A DNA stretch of 64,000 nucleotides from Bradyrhizobium sp. SZCCT0148 (GTDB lineage: Bacteria > Pseudomonadota > Alphaproteobacteria > Rhizobiales > Xanthobacteraceae), in assembly GCF_018129985.1 (NCBI RefSeq), contig NZ_JAFCKT010000002.1, positions 1 through 64,000 of the forward strand, read 5' to 3'. The notes under the pieces are model-generated. The model was given only the letters and a program-made list of their open reading frames with translations, did not search any database and was not told where the DNA came from. Below are positions 54,254-64,000 of this stretch, piece by piece. The position numbers were made by a program, and so were the translations under genes. Each line of letters starts with the position of its first letter. Position 1 is the first letter of the stretch.

Positions 54254-55450
54254 TCAGCCTCCCTTGACGGCCTTCACGATCTTCTGCGCGGCGTCGTCGA
54301 GATTGTCGGCCGGCACCACGTTGAGGCCGGATTCACGGATGATCTTCTTGCCGAGCTCGACATTGGTGCCTTCGAGGCGAACCACCAGCGGCACGCTGAG
54401 GCCGACTTCACGAACCGCAGCCGTGACGCCCTCGGCGATCACGTCGCATTTCATGATGCCGCCGAAGATGTTCACCAGGATGCCCTTCACGTTGGGATCG
54501 GCGGTGATGATCTTGAACGCGGCCGCGACCTTTTCCTTGCTGGCGCTGCCGCCGACGTCGAGGAAGTTGGCCGGCGCCATGCCGTAGAGCTTGATGATGT
54601 CCATCGTCGCCATGGCGAGACCGGCGCCGTTGACCATGCAGCCGATATTGCCGTCGAGGGTCACGTAGTTGAGGTCGTACTTGGACGCCTCGATTTCCTT
54701 GGCGTCTTCCTCCGTCTCGTCGCGCAGTGCGAGCACCTCGGGATGACGGAACAGCGCGTTGTCGTCGAACGACACCTTGGCGTCGAGGACGCGGAGCTGG
54801 CCCTGCTTGGTCACGACCAGCGGGTTGATCTCCAGCATCGACATGTCCTTGGCGACGAACGCCGCGTAGAGCTGCGCGGTGAGCTTCTCGGCCTGCTTGG
54901 CGAGATCGCCTGACAGCTTCAGCGCATTGGCGACGGTACGGCCATGGTGGGCCATGATGCCGGTGGCGGGATCGATCGAGAAGGTCACGATCTTCTCGGG
55001 GCTGTTGTGTGCGACGTCCTCGATGTTGACGCCGCCCTCGGTCGAGACGACGAAGGAGACGCGCGAGGTCTCGCGGTCGACCAGGATCGAGAGATAGAAT
55101 TCCTTGTCGATGTCGGAGCCATCCTCGATGTAGAGGCGGTTGACCTGCTTGCCGGCGGGGCCGGTCTGGATCGTCACCAGGGTGGCGCCGAGCATCTGCT
55201 TGGCGAATTCGGTGACCTCAGCGGCCGATTTGGCGATGCGGACGCCGCCCTTGTCGCCGGCCGAGGCTTCCTTGAACTTGCCCTTGCCGCGGCCGCCCGC
55301 GTGGATCTGGCTCTTTACGACATAGACCGGACCCGGCAGCGCCTTGGCGGCGGCCTCCGCATCGGCGGCCTTGAGCACCGGCACGCCCTTGGAGATCGGA
55401 ACGCCGAACTCGCCCAGCAGCGCTTTGGCCTGATATTCATGGATATTCAT
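54254..55450 (-). CDS. sucC: Succinyl-CoA synthetase beta subunit
   Basis: 398 aa. The ATP-grasp domain opens [18 protein letters not shown] and has [14 protein letters not shown]. Later [31 protein letters not shown] and [10 protein letters not shown] complete the family pattern. It is the ATP/GDP-binding half of the enzyme. Confidence 0.98.
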   Translation of the reverse strand: MNIHEYQAKALLGEFGVPISKGVPVLKAADAEAAAKALPGPVYVVKSQIHAGGRGKGKFKEASAGDKGGVRIAKSAAEVTEFAKQMLGATLVTIQTGPAGKQVNRLYIEDGSDIDKEFYLSILVDRETSRVSFVVSTEGGVNIEDVAHNSPEKIVTFSIDPATGIMAHHGRTVANALKLSGDLAKQAEKLTAQLYAAFVAKDMSMLEINPLVVTKQGQLRVLDAKVSFDDNALFRHPEVLALRDETEEDAKEIEASKYDLNYVTLDGNIGCMVNGAGLAMATMDIIKLYGMAPANFLDVGGSASKEKVAAAFKIITADPNVKGILVNIFGGIMKCDVIAEGVTAAVREVGLSVPLVVRLEGTNVELGKKIIRESGLNVVPADNLDDAAQKIVKAVKGG

Positions 55451-55619
55451 ATGGTCGCTCCCTGAACCCGCGGGCGGTGACCTCTAGGGTCCACCTCAGT
55501 CTTGTGGCTGGCATACCATATACCACAGGAACTGCAAACCCGGATTCTCTGCCTTCAAATCTCTGGACTGCCGGATCCGGATACCCCGCCAAGATCTTGA
55601 ACCGGGCCCGGAAGTGAAA

Positions 55620-55650
55620 CCGCCGAAGACCGGGTCTCGGTCTTCGGCGG
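55620..55650 (-). terminator. Terminator-like hairpin after mdh
   Basis: A 13-bp stem CCGCCGAAGACCG/CGGTCTTCGGCGG lies just after the mdh stop. Only a short TTT follows on the minus strand. Confidence 0.55.
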
Positions 55651-55663
55651 GGGAATGCTTGGA

Positions 55664-56680
<1,017 letters not shown>

Positions 56681-56757
56681 TTATCCCTTTCGCCTCCCCC
56701 GTTCAAGTCGCGGGATGCCCAATTGTCGGGCTTGGCGCGATAGCAGCCATACAAGCC

Positions 56758-56859
56758 CGTCATTTCCGGGATGCGCCGACAGGCGCAGGCCCGGAATCCA
56801 TAACCGCGATCGGAGTATGGATACCAGCTCGCGACGTTCGTCGCTCCCCGGAATGACGG
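56758..56859. repeat. Palindromic repeat (REP-like)
   Basis: It runs from CGTCATTTCCGGG to CCCCGGAATGACGG, with inner partial arms. It lies between mdh and zapE. Confidence 0.8.
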
Positions 56860-56883
56860 CCTGCGAGGATGGTGAAATAGGAC

Positions 56884-58068
56884 TTAAGTCTCGACCAGCC
56901 CCTTGGTGGAGCCGCTGGCGGTGGAGTCCTTGCGGCCGTGAGCCAGCGCCAGATAGGATTCCGAGCTCATCTCGATCAGGCGCGAGGCGGTCCGCTTGAA
57001 CTCCATGGCCTCGGTGCCCTCATGGGCCAGGTAGAGCGAGATCGGGTTGGCGTCGGCCGAGGCCATCAGCTTCACCGCATTGTCATAGAGCGCGTCGATC
57101 AGCGTGATGAAGCGCTTGGCGGCGTTGCGTTGGGACAGGTCCATCACTGGAATATGGTCGACCAGGATGGTGTGATAGTCGTGCGCCAGCCTGAGGTAGT
57201 CCGATGCCCCCAGCGGCTTCTCGCAGAGATCGGCAAACGAGAACCGCGCCACGCCATGGGCCGAGCACGGCACGTGCAGGATGCGGCCCTTGATCGAAAT
57301 GTCGCGCGGCCGGCCTTTGGCGCTGCCCGACATCCGCGACCAGGCGCGGTCGAGCGCTGCGTCCGCATCAGCGTCCGCCGGCGTCAGCCACATCGGCACG
57401 CCCTGCAGTTTCTCCAGCCGGAAATCGGTGCGCGCATCGAGCCGCGCGACGTCCATGTGGTCGGTGATCTGCTTGATGAAGGGCAGGAACAGCGACCGGT
57501 TCAGGCCGCCCTTGTAGAGATCGTCGGGCGCGACGTTTGAGGTCGCGACCACGACGGTGCCGAGCTCGAACAACTTTGCAAACAGACGCCCGAGGATCAT
57601 CGCGTCGGCGATGTCGGTGACGTGGAATTCGTCGAAGCAGAGCAGCCAGCTCTCCTCGAAGATCGCGTTTGCGGTCAGCGCGATGACGTCGCCGTCGGCG
57701 ATCTCGCCGCGCGCGATGCTCTGGCGATAGTCATAGATGCGCTCATGCACGTCGGCCATGAATTCGTGGAAATGTGCGCGACGCTTGTGCTCGACCGAGG
57801 CATGCTGGAAGAACAGATCCATCAGCATGGTCTTGCCGCGGCCGACCTCGCCATGGATGTAGAGCCCGCGCGGCGGCTCGTCCTTGTCGCTGCTGAACAG
57901 GCGGGCGAGCAGCCCCTGCTTGCGCGCGGGCTTGTAAGCCGCGAGCCGCAGGTCGAGCGCCGCATAGGCTTCGGCAACCTCGGCCTGCGCGGCGTCCGGC
58001 TCGATCGCACCGGAGGCGATCTGGGCCTGATACGCGTCGCTGAAGGGGGAATTGGGGGGCGAGAGCAT
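56884..58068 (-). CDS. zapE: Cell-division ATPase ZapE (AFG1 family)
   Basis: 394 aa. Walker A is GEVGRGKT (73-80) and Walker B LLCFDEFHVTD. AFG1/ZapE features include LYIHGEVG and TSNVAPDDLYKGGLNRSLFLPFI. It acts on the Z-ring in division and perhaps in protein quality control. The minus-strand order places it upstream of mdh, as in related genomes. Confidence 0.94.
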   Translation of the reverse strand: MLSPPNSPFSDAYQAQIASGAIEPDAAQAEVAEAYAALDLRLAAYKPARKQGLLARLFSSDKDEPPRGLYIHGEVGRGKTMLMDLFFQHASVEHKRRAHFHEFMADVHERIYDYRQSIARGEIADGDVIALTANAIFEESWLLCFDEFHVTDIADAMILGRLFAKLFELGTVVVATSNVAPDDLYKGGLNRSLFLPFIKQITDHMDVARLDARTDFRLEKLQGVPMWLTPADADADAALDRAWSRMSGSAKGRPRDISIKGRILHVPCSAHGVARFSFADLCEKPLGASDYLRLAHDYHTILVDHIPVMDLSQRNAAKRFITLIDALYDNAVKLMASADANPISLYLAHEGTEAMEFKRTASRLIEMSSESYLALAHGRKDSTASGSTKGLVET

Positions 58069-58134
58069 GGCCCTTTACCGCCAGAGACGGACGGAAATTG
58101 CAAGCCGTCAATTGGTGCAGGGCGCTATGCGTTC

Positions 58135-58170
58135 CGTGTCCCGGACGCGTTGCGCAGCGTCCGGGACACG
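58135..58170. repeat. Perfect short palindrome between thpR and zapE
   Basis: GTGTCCCGGACGC pairs with GCGTCCGGGACAC around a short loop. No T-run follows. It may act in thpR 3'-end formation. Confidence 0.6.
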
Positions 58171-58179
58171 AGAGCTACA

Positions 58180-58716
58180 TCACTCACACAGCTCGTAGGC
58201 GTCCTCGACCACATACGGGCCGCCGCCGGTCGATGCGCGCGACGAGAACAGCACGAACCGTTCGGCCATGAACGCCTTGCTCGGGAAGTAGCCGCGCAGC
58301 GAGAGATAATCGGCGACGTCGCGATCGGTGGCATCGTGCAGCCGGGCCAGCGTGACGTGCGGGATGAACTTGCGGCCTTCGGGATTGAGGCCGATCCGCT
58401 GCATCATGCGTTCGAGCTCGGCCTGCAATTCCATCAGCGGCCTGCTCGGCGCGATGGTCGCAACGACGGCCCTCGGTTTGCGGCCGCCAAAACTCGTCAG
58501 CCCCTGCACCTTCACCTCGAAGGGCTTGCGGTCGACGCGAAACAGCATCGAGGCGATCTCGTTGGCGGACAGGCCGTCGATATCGCCGATGAAGCGCAGG
58601 GTGACGTGATAATTTTCGGGATCGATCCAGCGGGCGCCGGGAAGGCCACCCCGCAAATTGGAAAGCGTCTGGCTGACTTCGGCCGGGATTTCCAGACCCG
58701 TGAACAAACGCGGCAT
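58180..58716 (-). CDS. thpR: RNA 2',3'-cyclic phosphodiesterase ThpR
   Basis: 178 aa from ATG 58716. The two HxTx motifs of the 2H family are present (HVTLRFIG and HVTLARLH). It opens PRLFTGLEIPAEVSQTL. It hydrolyses cyclic phosphate ends of RNA. The next gene upstream is the arylesterase. Confidence 0.92.
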   Translation of the reverse strand: MPRLFTGLEIPAEVSQTLSNLRGGLPGARWIDPENYHVTLRFIGDIDGLSANEIASMLFRVDRKPFEVKVQGLTSFGGRKPRAVVATIAPSRPLMELQAELERMMQRIGLNPEGRKFIPHVTLARLHDATDRDVADYLSLRGYFPSKAFMAERFVLFSSRASTGGGPYVVEDAYELCE

Positions 58717-58889
58717 CGTTTCGCACTCCCGATGCTTGGGCATGATCAGAGGAAAGACCATATCCAAATTTTAGAGCCGGTGACGAATCACCGGTACCCT
58801 GATTCCTATCGCGTTTGTGCGACTCTGCGAAGCATCGCGCACCTCACCCCGTTAAAACCCTGGGAATTAGGGTTAGCGCTGCCTGCATT

Positions 58890-59591
58890 TCAACGCCGTT
58901 GCTCAGTGATCGTGCCGAGGAATGCCTCCACCATGGGCATGATGTTGGCGACGATGATGTCGACGCCTTCAGCGGTCGGATGAATGCCGTCGGCCTGGTT
59001 GAGCCTGGCGTCGGCCGCGACGCCGTCGAGAAAGAACGGATAGAGCGGCACGTCGAATGTCTTCGCGAGGTCCGGATAAATCGAATTGAAGCGCGCGGCG
59101 TAATCGGCGCCGTAATTCGGCGGCGCCAGCATGCCGCACAGCATCACCGCGATCTTGCGGGCCTTCAGCCGCTGGACGATGTCGGTCAACGCGGCGCGCG
59201 TCACCGCGGGATCGACGCCGCGCAGGGCATCGTTGGCGCCGAGCTCGACGATGACACCATCGGTTCCGTCGGGGATCGACCAGTCGAGACGGTCACGGCC
59301 GCCTGAGGAGGTATCGCCGGACACACCGGCATTGATCATATCGACATCTATGCCTTTGTTTTTCAAAGATTTTTTAAGCTTGGCCGGGAATGCATCCTGG
59401 GCTGCCAGGCCGAGGCCCGCGCTCAGGGAATCACCGAGGACCACGAGCTTCGCCGGCTTGGTCACCGGCTGGGCCTGCAACGACGGCGTTGTCGCGATCG
59501 TCATCAAACCGAGCATCAACACGGCTATGTGCATGAACAATCCGTAACGCCTCTCGACCGCGCTATCGGAGTTGCCATATGACCGGACCAT
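58890..59591 (-). CDS. GDSL-family arylesterase / lysophospholipase
   Basis: About 233 aa from ATG 59591. A signal peptide (RRYGLFMHIAVLMLGLMTIA...QAQ) is followed by a TesA-like SGNH domain: LVVLGDSLSAG (catalytic Ser), NAGVSGDTSSGG, ELGANDALRG and the C-terminal DGIHPTAEG (Asp and His). It would be periplasmic. The start shares a CCATGG with the divergent ABC gene; ATG 59534 is an alternative that would free a promoter region, but loses the positive charges of the signal peptide. Confidence 0.88.
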   Translation of the reverse strand: MVRSYGNSDSAVERRYGLFMHIAVLMLGLMTIATTPSLQAQPVTKPAKLVVLGDSLSAGLGLAAQDAFPAKLKKSLKNKGIDVDMINAGVSGDTSSGGRDRLDWSIPDGTDGVIVELGANDALRGVDPAVTRAALTDIVQRLKARKIAVMLCGMLAPPNYGADYAARFNSIYPDLAKTFDVPLYPFFLDGVAADARLNQADGIHPTAEGVDIIVANIMPMVEAFLGTITEQRR

Positions 59592-60312
59592 GGACACTCG
59601 CATCAATTCCTCTTCCCTCGTCGGCACCACGACGGACACCATCGCCATTTCCAACGTCAATCTCTCATTGGGAACGGGGGCGGCACGCGTTCACATCCTC
59701 AAGGATATCAGCTTGCGCGTCGGCCGTAGCGAGACGATCGGCCTGATCGGCCCGTCAGGCTCGGGCAAATCCACGCTGCTGATGGTGATGGCGGGGCTGG
59801 AGCGTCCTGATAGCGGAGAGGTGGTGGTGTCAGGCACGCCTTTCAATGCCCTCGACGAGGACGCGCTGGCCCGCTTTCGCGGCCGCCAGGTCGGCATCGT
59901 CTTCCAGTCCTTTCATCTGATCCCGACCATGACGGCGCTGGAGAACGTCGCGGTGCCGCTGGAGCTCGCCGGCAATCCCGATGCCGCCAAGCGCGCGGCG
60001 CAGGAGCTGCAATCGGTCGGCCTCGGCGACCGCCTGCATCATTATCCGACGCAATTGTCCGGCGGCGAGCAGCAGCGCGTCGCGCTTGCTCGCGCGCTGG
60101 CGCCCGATCCCGCCATCCTGGTCGCGGACGAGCCGACCGGAAACCTCGACGAGACGACCGGAAAACAGATCGTCGATCTCTTGTTCGGAAAGCATGCCGA
60201 GCGCGGCATGACGCTGGTTCTGGTCACGCACGATTCCTCGCTCGCGCATCGCTGCGACCGCGTGATCCGCCTGCGCTCGGGCCGCATCGACACCCAGTCC
60301 GCACCGGCATGA
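59590..60312 (+). CDS. ABC transporter ATP-binding protein (LolD/YbbA-like)
   Basis: 240 aa from ATG 59590. Walker A GPSGSGKS (54-61), signature LSGGEQQR, Walker B ILVADEPTGNLD and H-loop VTHDSS are intact. The TGNLD form is typical of MacB/LolD-type exporters. It overlaps its permease gene by 4 bp. The esterase/YbbA/YbbP arrangement resembles the tesA-ybbA-ybbP locus. Confidence 0.94.
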   Translation: MDTRINSSSLVGTTTDTIAISNVNLSLGTGAARVHILKDISLRVGRSETIGLIGPSGSGKSTLLMVMAGLERPDSGEVVVSGTPFNALDEDALARFRGRQVGIVFQSFHLIPTMTALENVAVPLELAGNPDAAKRAAQELQSVGLGDRLHHYPTQLSGGEQQRVALARALAPDPAILVADEPTGNLDETTGKQIVDLLFGKHAERGMTLVLVTHDSSLAHRCDRVIRLRSGRIDTQSAPA

Positions 60313-62879
60313 GCATCGCAGCCGAACCTTTCGCGAGGCCAAACGGCATCGCGCTGTCGCTGCGTTACGCACTGCGCGAATTGCGCGGCGGCCTGAGCGG
60401 CTTCTATGTCTTCATCGCCTGCATCGCGCTCGGCGTGATGGCCATCGCCGGCGTCGGCTCGGTGTCGGCGAGTCTCTCCGACGGCCTGGCCCGCGAGGGC
60501 CGCACGCTGCTCGGCGGCGACGTCTCTTTCGTGCTGTTCCAGCGCGAAGCCAAACCGGAAGAGGTCGCTTTCCTGCGCTCGCGCGGCACGGTCTCGACCG
60601 CGGCGACCCTGCGCGGCATGGCGCGCGCGGCCGATGGCCAGCTCGCCTTGGTCGAGATGAAGGCGGTCGACGATACCTATCCGATGCTGGGCCAGCTGAC
60701 GTTGGCACCGCAATTGCCGATGTCCGACCTGCTTGCGGAGCGTGACGGTGCATTCGGCGCCGCCGCCGATCCGACGCTGCTGGCGCGGCTGTCGTTGAAG
60801 ACCGGCGACCGCGTCACCATCGGCTCCGCGACCTTCCAGATCCGCTCCACCGTCGAAGCCGAGCCCGACAAGCTTGCCGGCGGCATCGGCTTCGGCCCGC
60901 GCTTCCTGATCAGCGAGGCGGGCCTGCGCGCCACCGGCCTGATCCAGCCCGGCAGCCTGGTGCGCTGGGTCTACCGGGTGAAGCTGCCCGAGGCCGCCAA
61001 CAGCGAGCGCGCCACCGAGACCTTCATTGCCGACGCCCGGAGCGCCGCGCCGCAAGCCGGCTGGGAGGTCCGCAGCCGCTCCAACGCGTCGCCGCAGCTC
61101 GAACGCAACATCAGCCGTTTCACGCAGTTCCTGACGCTGGTCGGCCTTGCCGCGCTGCTGGTCGGCGGTGTCGGCGTCGCCAACGCCGTGAAGAGCCACA
61201 TCGACCGCAAGCTCGAGGTGATCGCCGCGTTCAAGGCTGTCGGCGCCACCGGGCGCGACGTGTTCGGCATCTATCTGGCGCAGGTCCTCCTGCTTGCCGC
61301 GATCGGCTCGGTGATCGGCCTCGCACTCGGCGCCGCCATGCCCTTCGCCATCGTCGGCCTGTTCGGCAAGCTCTTGCCGCTGCCGGTGATCCCGGCGGTG
61401 CATGCCGACGAACTCGCGCTGTCCTTTCTCTACGGCCTGCTCACCGCGCTCGCCTTCGGCCTGTGGCCGCTCGGGCGCGTCCACGACGTTCCGGTCGCAG
61501 CCCTCTTCCGCGACACCATCAGTTCGGAATGGCACCGCCCCCGTTTGGGCTATCTCATGTTCATGGCCGTCGTGGTGGCGCTGCTGATCGCGGTCGTGAT
61601 CGGGCTGTCGTTCGACAAGCGCATCGCGGCGGTGTTCGTGGCCTCCTCGGTCGTCGTGTTCGCCCTGTTGCGCGGCATCGCCGCCCTCTTGATGGCGATC
61701 GCGCGGTGGCTGCCGCGCTCGCGGCTGCCGATGCTGCGGCTCGCAATTGCCAATATCCACCGTCCGGGCGCGCTGACACCGTCGGTCGTGCTGTCGCTGG
61801 GACTTGGGCTGGCCGTACTCGTCACCATCACCCAGATCGACGGCAATCTGCGCCGGCAGTTCCTTGCGGCCCTGCCCGACCGCGCGCCGTCGTTCTTCTT
61901 CATCGACATCCCAAGTACGCAGGCCGCACCGTTCGACGACTATCTCCGCAAGATCGCGCCGGGCGCGACCGTCGAGGACGTGCCGATGCTGCGCGGGCGC
62001 ATTGTCGCGGCGCGCGGCGTGCGCGCCGAGGACCTCAAGCCGACCACCGATTCCGAATGGGTGCTGCAGAGCGACCGCGGCCTGACCTATACGGCGGAGC
62101 AACCGAAGGGCTCCAAGGTGGTCGAAGGCGAATGGTGGCGCGCCGATTATTCCGGGCCGCCGCTGGTCTCGATGGAGAAAAAGATCGCCGACGGGCTCGG
62201 CCTCAAGCTCGGCGACGAAATCGTGGTCAACGTGCTCGGCCGCGACATCCCGGCCAGGATCGGCAATCTGCGCACCATCGACTGGCAGGGGATGGGCATC
62301 AACTTCGTGCTGGTGTTCTCGCCGAACGCGTTCAAGGGCGCCCCGCATACCCATATCGCAACGCTGACCGAAACCGGCGGAACCGCCGCCGGCGACGGCA
62401 AGATCATCAAGCAGGTCGCCGACGCCTATCCGATGGTGACGAGCGTACGCGTGCGCGAGGTGATGGAAACGGTCGGCTCGGTCGTGACCAATCTGGCGCT
62501 GGCGATTCGCGGTGCCAGCGCCGTGACCCTGATCTCGGCGATCCTGGTGCTCGGCGGCGCGCTCGCCGCCGGCCACCGCCACCGGGTCTATGATGCGGTG
62601 ATCCTGAAGACGTTGGGCGCGACGCGGCTGCGGCTGCTCGGCGCCTATGCGCTCGAATACCTCCTGATCGGGCTCGCCACCGCGGTGTTCGGCGTGATCT
62701 CCGGCAGCGTCGCCGCCTGGATGATCGTGACGCGGCTGATGACGCTGAGCTTCGTCTGGCAGGCCAGCAGCGCGGCCTTCGTGGTCGCAGCCGCGCTGGT
62801 CGTCACCGTCGGGCTCGGGCTTGCCGGCACGCTGCTGGCATTGAACAAAAAACCCGCCACGGTGTTGCGCAATTTGTGA
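60309..62879 (+). CDS. FtsX-like ABC permease (YbbP-like)
   Basis: 856 aa. Helix 1 lies near residues 30-50, followed by a large periplasmic domain, then FtsX helices (about 275-300 onward) and a second repeat with another periplasmic part (about 510-730) and three final helices. This two-FtsX-repeat layout is that of YbbP/lipoprotein-type exporters. It is translated with the ATP-binding gene through ATGA overlap. The substrate is unknown. Confidence 0.92.
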   Translation: MSIAAEPFARPNGIALSLRYALRELRGGLSGFYVFIACIALGVMAIAGVGSVSASLSDGLAREGRTLLGGDVSFVLFQREAKPEEVAFLRSRGTVSTAATLRGMARAADGQLALVEMKAVDDTYPMLGQLTLAPQLPMSDLLAERDGAFGAAADPTLLARLSLKTGDRVTIGSATFQIRSTVEAEPDKLAGGIGFGPRFLISEAGLRATGLIQPGSLVRWVYRVKLPEAANSERATETFIADARSAAPQAGWEVRSRSNASPQLERNISRFTQFLTLVGLAALLVGGVGVANAVKSHIDRKLEVIAAFKAVGATGRDVFGIYLAQVLLLAAIGSVIGLALGAAMPFAIVGLFGKLLPLPVIPAVHADELALSFLYGLLTALAFGLWPLGRVHDVPVAALFRDTISSEWHRPRLGYLMFMAVVVALLIAVVIGLSFDKRIAAVFVASSVVVFALLRGIAALLMAIARWLPRSRLPMLRLAIANIHRPGALTPSVVLSLGLGLAVLVTITQIDGNLRRQFLAALPDRAPSFFFIDIPSTQAAPFDDYLRKIAPGATVEDVPMLRGRIVAARGVRAEDLKPTTDSEWVLQSDRGLTYTAEQPKGSKVVEGEWWRADYSGPPLVSMEKKIADGLGLKLGDEIVVNVLGRDIPARIGNLRTIDWQGMGINFVLVFSPNAFKGAPHTHIATLTETGGTAAGDGKIIKQVADAYPMVTSVRVREVMETVGSVVTNLALAIRGASAVTLISAILVLGGALAAGHRHRVYDAVILKTLGATRLRLLGAYALEYLLIGLATAVFGVISGSVAAWMIVTRLMTLSFVWQASSAAFVVAAALVVTVGLGLAGTLLALNKKPATVLRNL

Positions 62880-63161
62880 CAAAATGTAGCGGACGGCCGC
62901 ACCAGAGCGAAATCGCACGATTCCTGCGATTAACCACGACTGCTCGTCAGGTTCGCGTCAGGATTGCCGCCAAGGGCGACATTCAGCCGCGCGTGGAAGG
63001 TTGCAGCGGATGTGTTAGTTTCCCACATATCCAATGGGTTCGGAGTCCCGATTGTTAGCCCGAATTTAGTCGGCAGGCATCGGTATCCGAGATAGAGTTT
63101 GACGAACCGGGCGGCATGGCGACCCTCATGCCGGACCGGACCAACCAACGGGAATTCGACC

Positions 63162-63953
63162 ATGTCGGACCTAGACCGTAACTACGCTTCTCCTTTCGGC
63201 AGGGCCGCCGGGCGTGTTGACGCCGCGACGGTCGATGCCGGCCTGCGCGCCTACATGCTGCGCATCTACAACTACATGAGCATCGGCCTGGCCATCACCG
63301 GCCTGGCCGCGCTCGGCGTCTACATGGCTGCCGTGACGGACGTGCCGACCGCGGACGCCGTCCGCGTCGGCAAGCTGTTCCTGACGCCGTTCGGCTACGC
63401 GATGTTTGTCAGCCCGCTGAAATGGCTGTTCATGCTGGCGCCGCTCGCCATGGTGTTCGTGATCTCGGCGGGCATCAACCGTCTGGCTCCCTCGACCGCC
63501 CAGATCCTGTTCTGGGTATTCGCGGCGCTGATGGGTATCTCGCTGTCGTCGATCTTCCTGGTGTTCACACACACCTCGATCGTGCGGGTGTTCTTCATCA
63601 CGGCGGCCACTTTCGGTGCGCTGAGCCTCTACGGCTACACCACCAAGCGTGACCTCACCGGGATGGGCTCGTTCCTGTTCATGGGCCTGATCGGTATCGT
63701 CCTCGCCAGCCTGGTGAACCTGTTCCTGGCCAGCTCCATGCTGCAGTTCATCGTGTCGGTGGTCGGCGTTCTGGTGTTCTCGGGCCTTACCGCCTGGGAT
63801 ACCCAGCGGCTGAAGAACGACTACATCTACGGCTACGCTTCGGCCGGCGGCGAAGTCGCAGAGCGTGCGGCAATCACCGGCGCGCTGTCGCTGTACCTGA
63901 ACTTCATCAACCTGTTCACGCTGCTGCTGCAGCTCCTCGGCCAGCGCGAGTAA
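63162..63953 (+). CDS. Bax inhibitor-1 family membrane protein
   Basis: 263 aa from ATG 63162. It has about seven membrane helices, with the UPF0005/BI-1 motif region GLTAWDTQRLKNDY near the C-terminus. E. coli YccA is the model: it modulates FtsH and perhaps calcium or pH leak. The gene stands alone; a hairpin follows at the window end. Confidence 0.93.
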   Translation: MSDLDRNYASPFGRAAGRVDAATVDAGLRAYMLRIYNYMSIGLAITGLAALGVYMAAVTDVPTADAVRVGKLFLTPFGYAMFVSPLKWLFMLAPLAMVFVISAGINRLAPSTAQILFWVFAALMGISLSSIFLVFTHTSIVRVFFITAATFGALSLYGYTTKRDLTGMGSFLFMGLIGIVLASLVNLFLASSMLQFIVSVVGVLVFSGLTAWDTQRLKNDYIYGYASAGGEVAERAAITGALSLYLNFINLFTLLLQLLGQRE

Positions 63954-63980
63954 GCGCTGAGACGAGAGAACGGACGCGAA

Positions 63981-64000
63981 CCCCGGCCGAGAGGCCGGGG
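63981..64000 (+). terminator. Hairpin at the window end
   Basis: CCCCGGCC/GGCCGGGG with a four-base loop lies 27 bp after the BI-1 gene. It is probably a terminator whose T-run falls outside the window. Confidence 0.7.

Overview
This window looks like a chromosomal segment of a Bradyrhizobium-type alphaproteobacterium. The coding sequence is GC-rich with strong third-position GC. Many gaps between genes hold 'GTCAT...ATGAC' palindromic repeats typical of that genus. The gene order obgE-proB-proA-nadD-rsfS-rlmH-envC-ctpA, then atpHAGDC, priA/xerC and the lpdA-sucB-sucA-sucD-sucC-mdh block matches what I remember of Bradyrhizobium chromosomes (memory, not a search).

The window has two parts. 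Positions 1 to about 15,358 are accessory DNA, read here as one end of a genomic island. It ends at a tRNA-Ser(CGA) gene (15,359-15,448, minus strand), and a 642-aa tyrosine recombinase lies 67 bp inside the tRNA 3' end. The island carries a secreted caspase-like protein, a methyl-accepting chemotaxis protein, several long gene-poor stretches, and a compact plus-strand cluster at 7.1-12.4 kb. That cluster encodes a 61-aa protein, a protein with a degenerate GIY-YIG-like domain, two unrecognised proteins, a Lon-like AAA+ ATPase with no protease domain, and a DUF2130 coiled-coil protein with a nuclease-like core. Most of its genes overlap or nearly touch, and a stem-loop-rich leader lies between the first two. 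It is the best candidate in the window for an undescribed multi-gene system. Next to it are a shortened DUF3644 gene and a 17-bp piece that looks like the 3' end of a tRNA-Leu, suggesting a second, older integration or deletion.

Positions 15,449 to 64,000 are core chromosome. In order: an apparently circularly permuted ROK-family protein; rplU-rpmA; a GNAT acetyltransferase, an EamA transporter and a MaoC-like protein; obgE; a formylglycine-type sulfatase/phosphonate monoester hydrolase; a TTT-type solute-binding protein; proB-proA-nadD; rsfS-rlmH-envC-ctpA; a divergent polysaccharide deacetylase; two tandem RppH-like Nudix genes; the F1 ATP synthase operon atpHAGDC (minus strand); an RlpA-like protein; priA and xerC (divergent); a DUF4337 protein; a minus-strand 2-oxoglutarate dehydrogenase / succinyl-CoA synthetase / malate dehydrogenase block with an SDR, a DUF1579-like protein and a small membrane protein among its genes; zapE; thpR; a GDSL arylesterase divergent from an ABC exporter pair; and a Bax-inhibitor-1 protein.

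Functionally, the core part joins central energy metabolism (TCA enzymes and F1 ATPase), ribosome biogenesis and maintenance (L21, L27, ObgE, RsfS, RlmH), envelope and division genes (EnvC, CtpA, RlpA, ZapE), proline and NAD synthesis, and chromosome processing (PriA, XerC).
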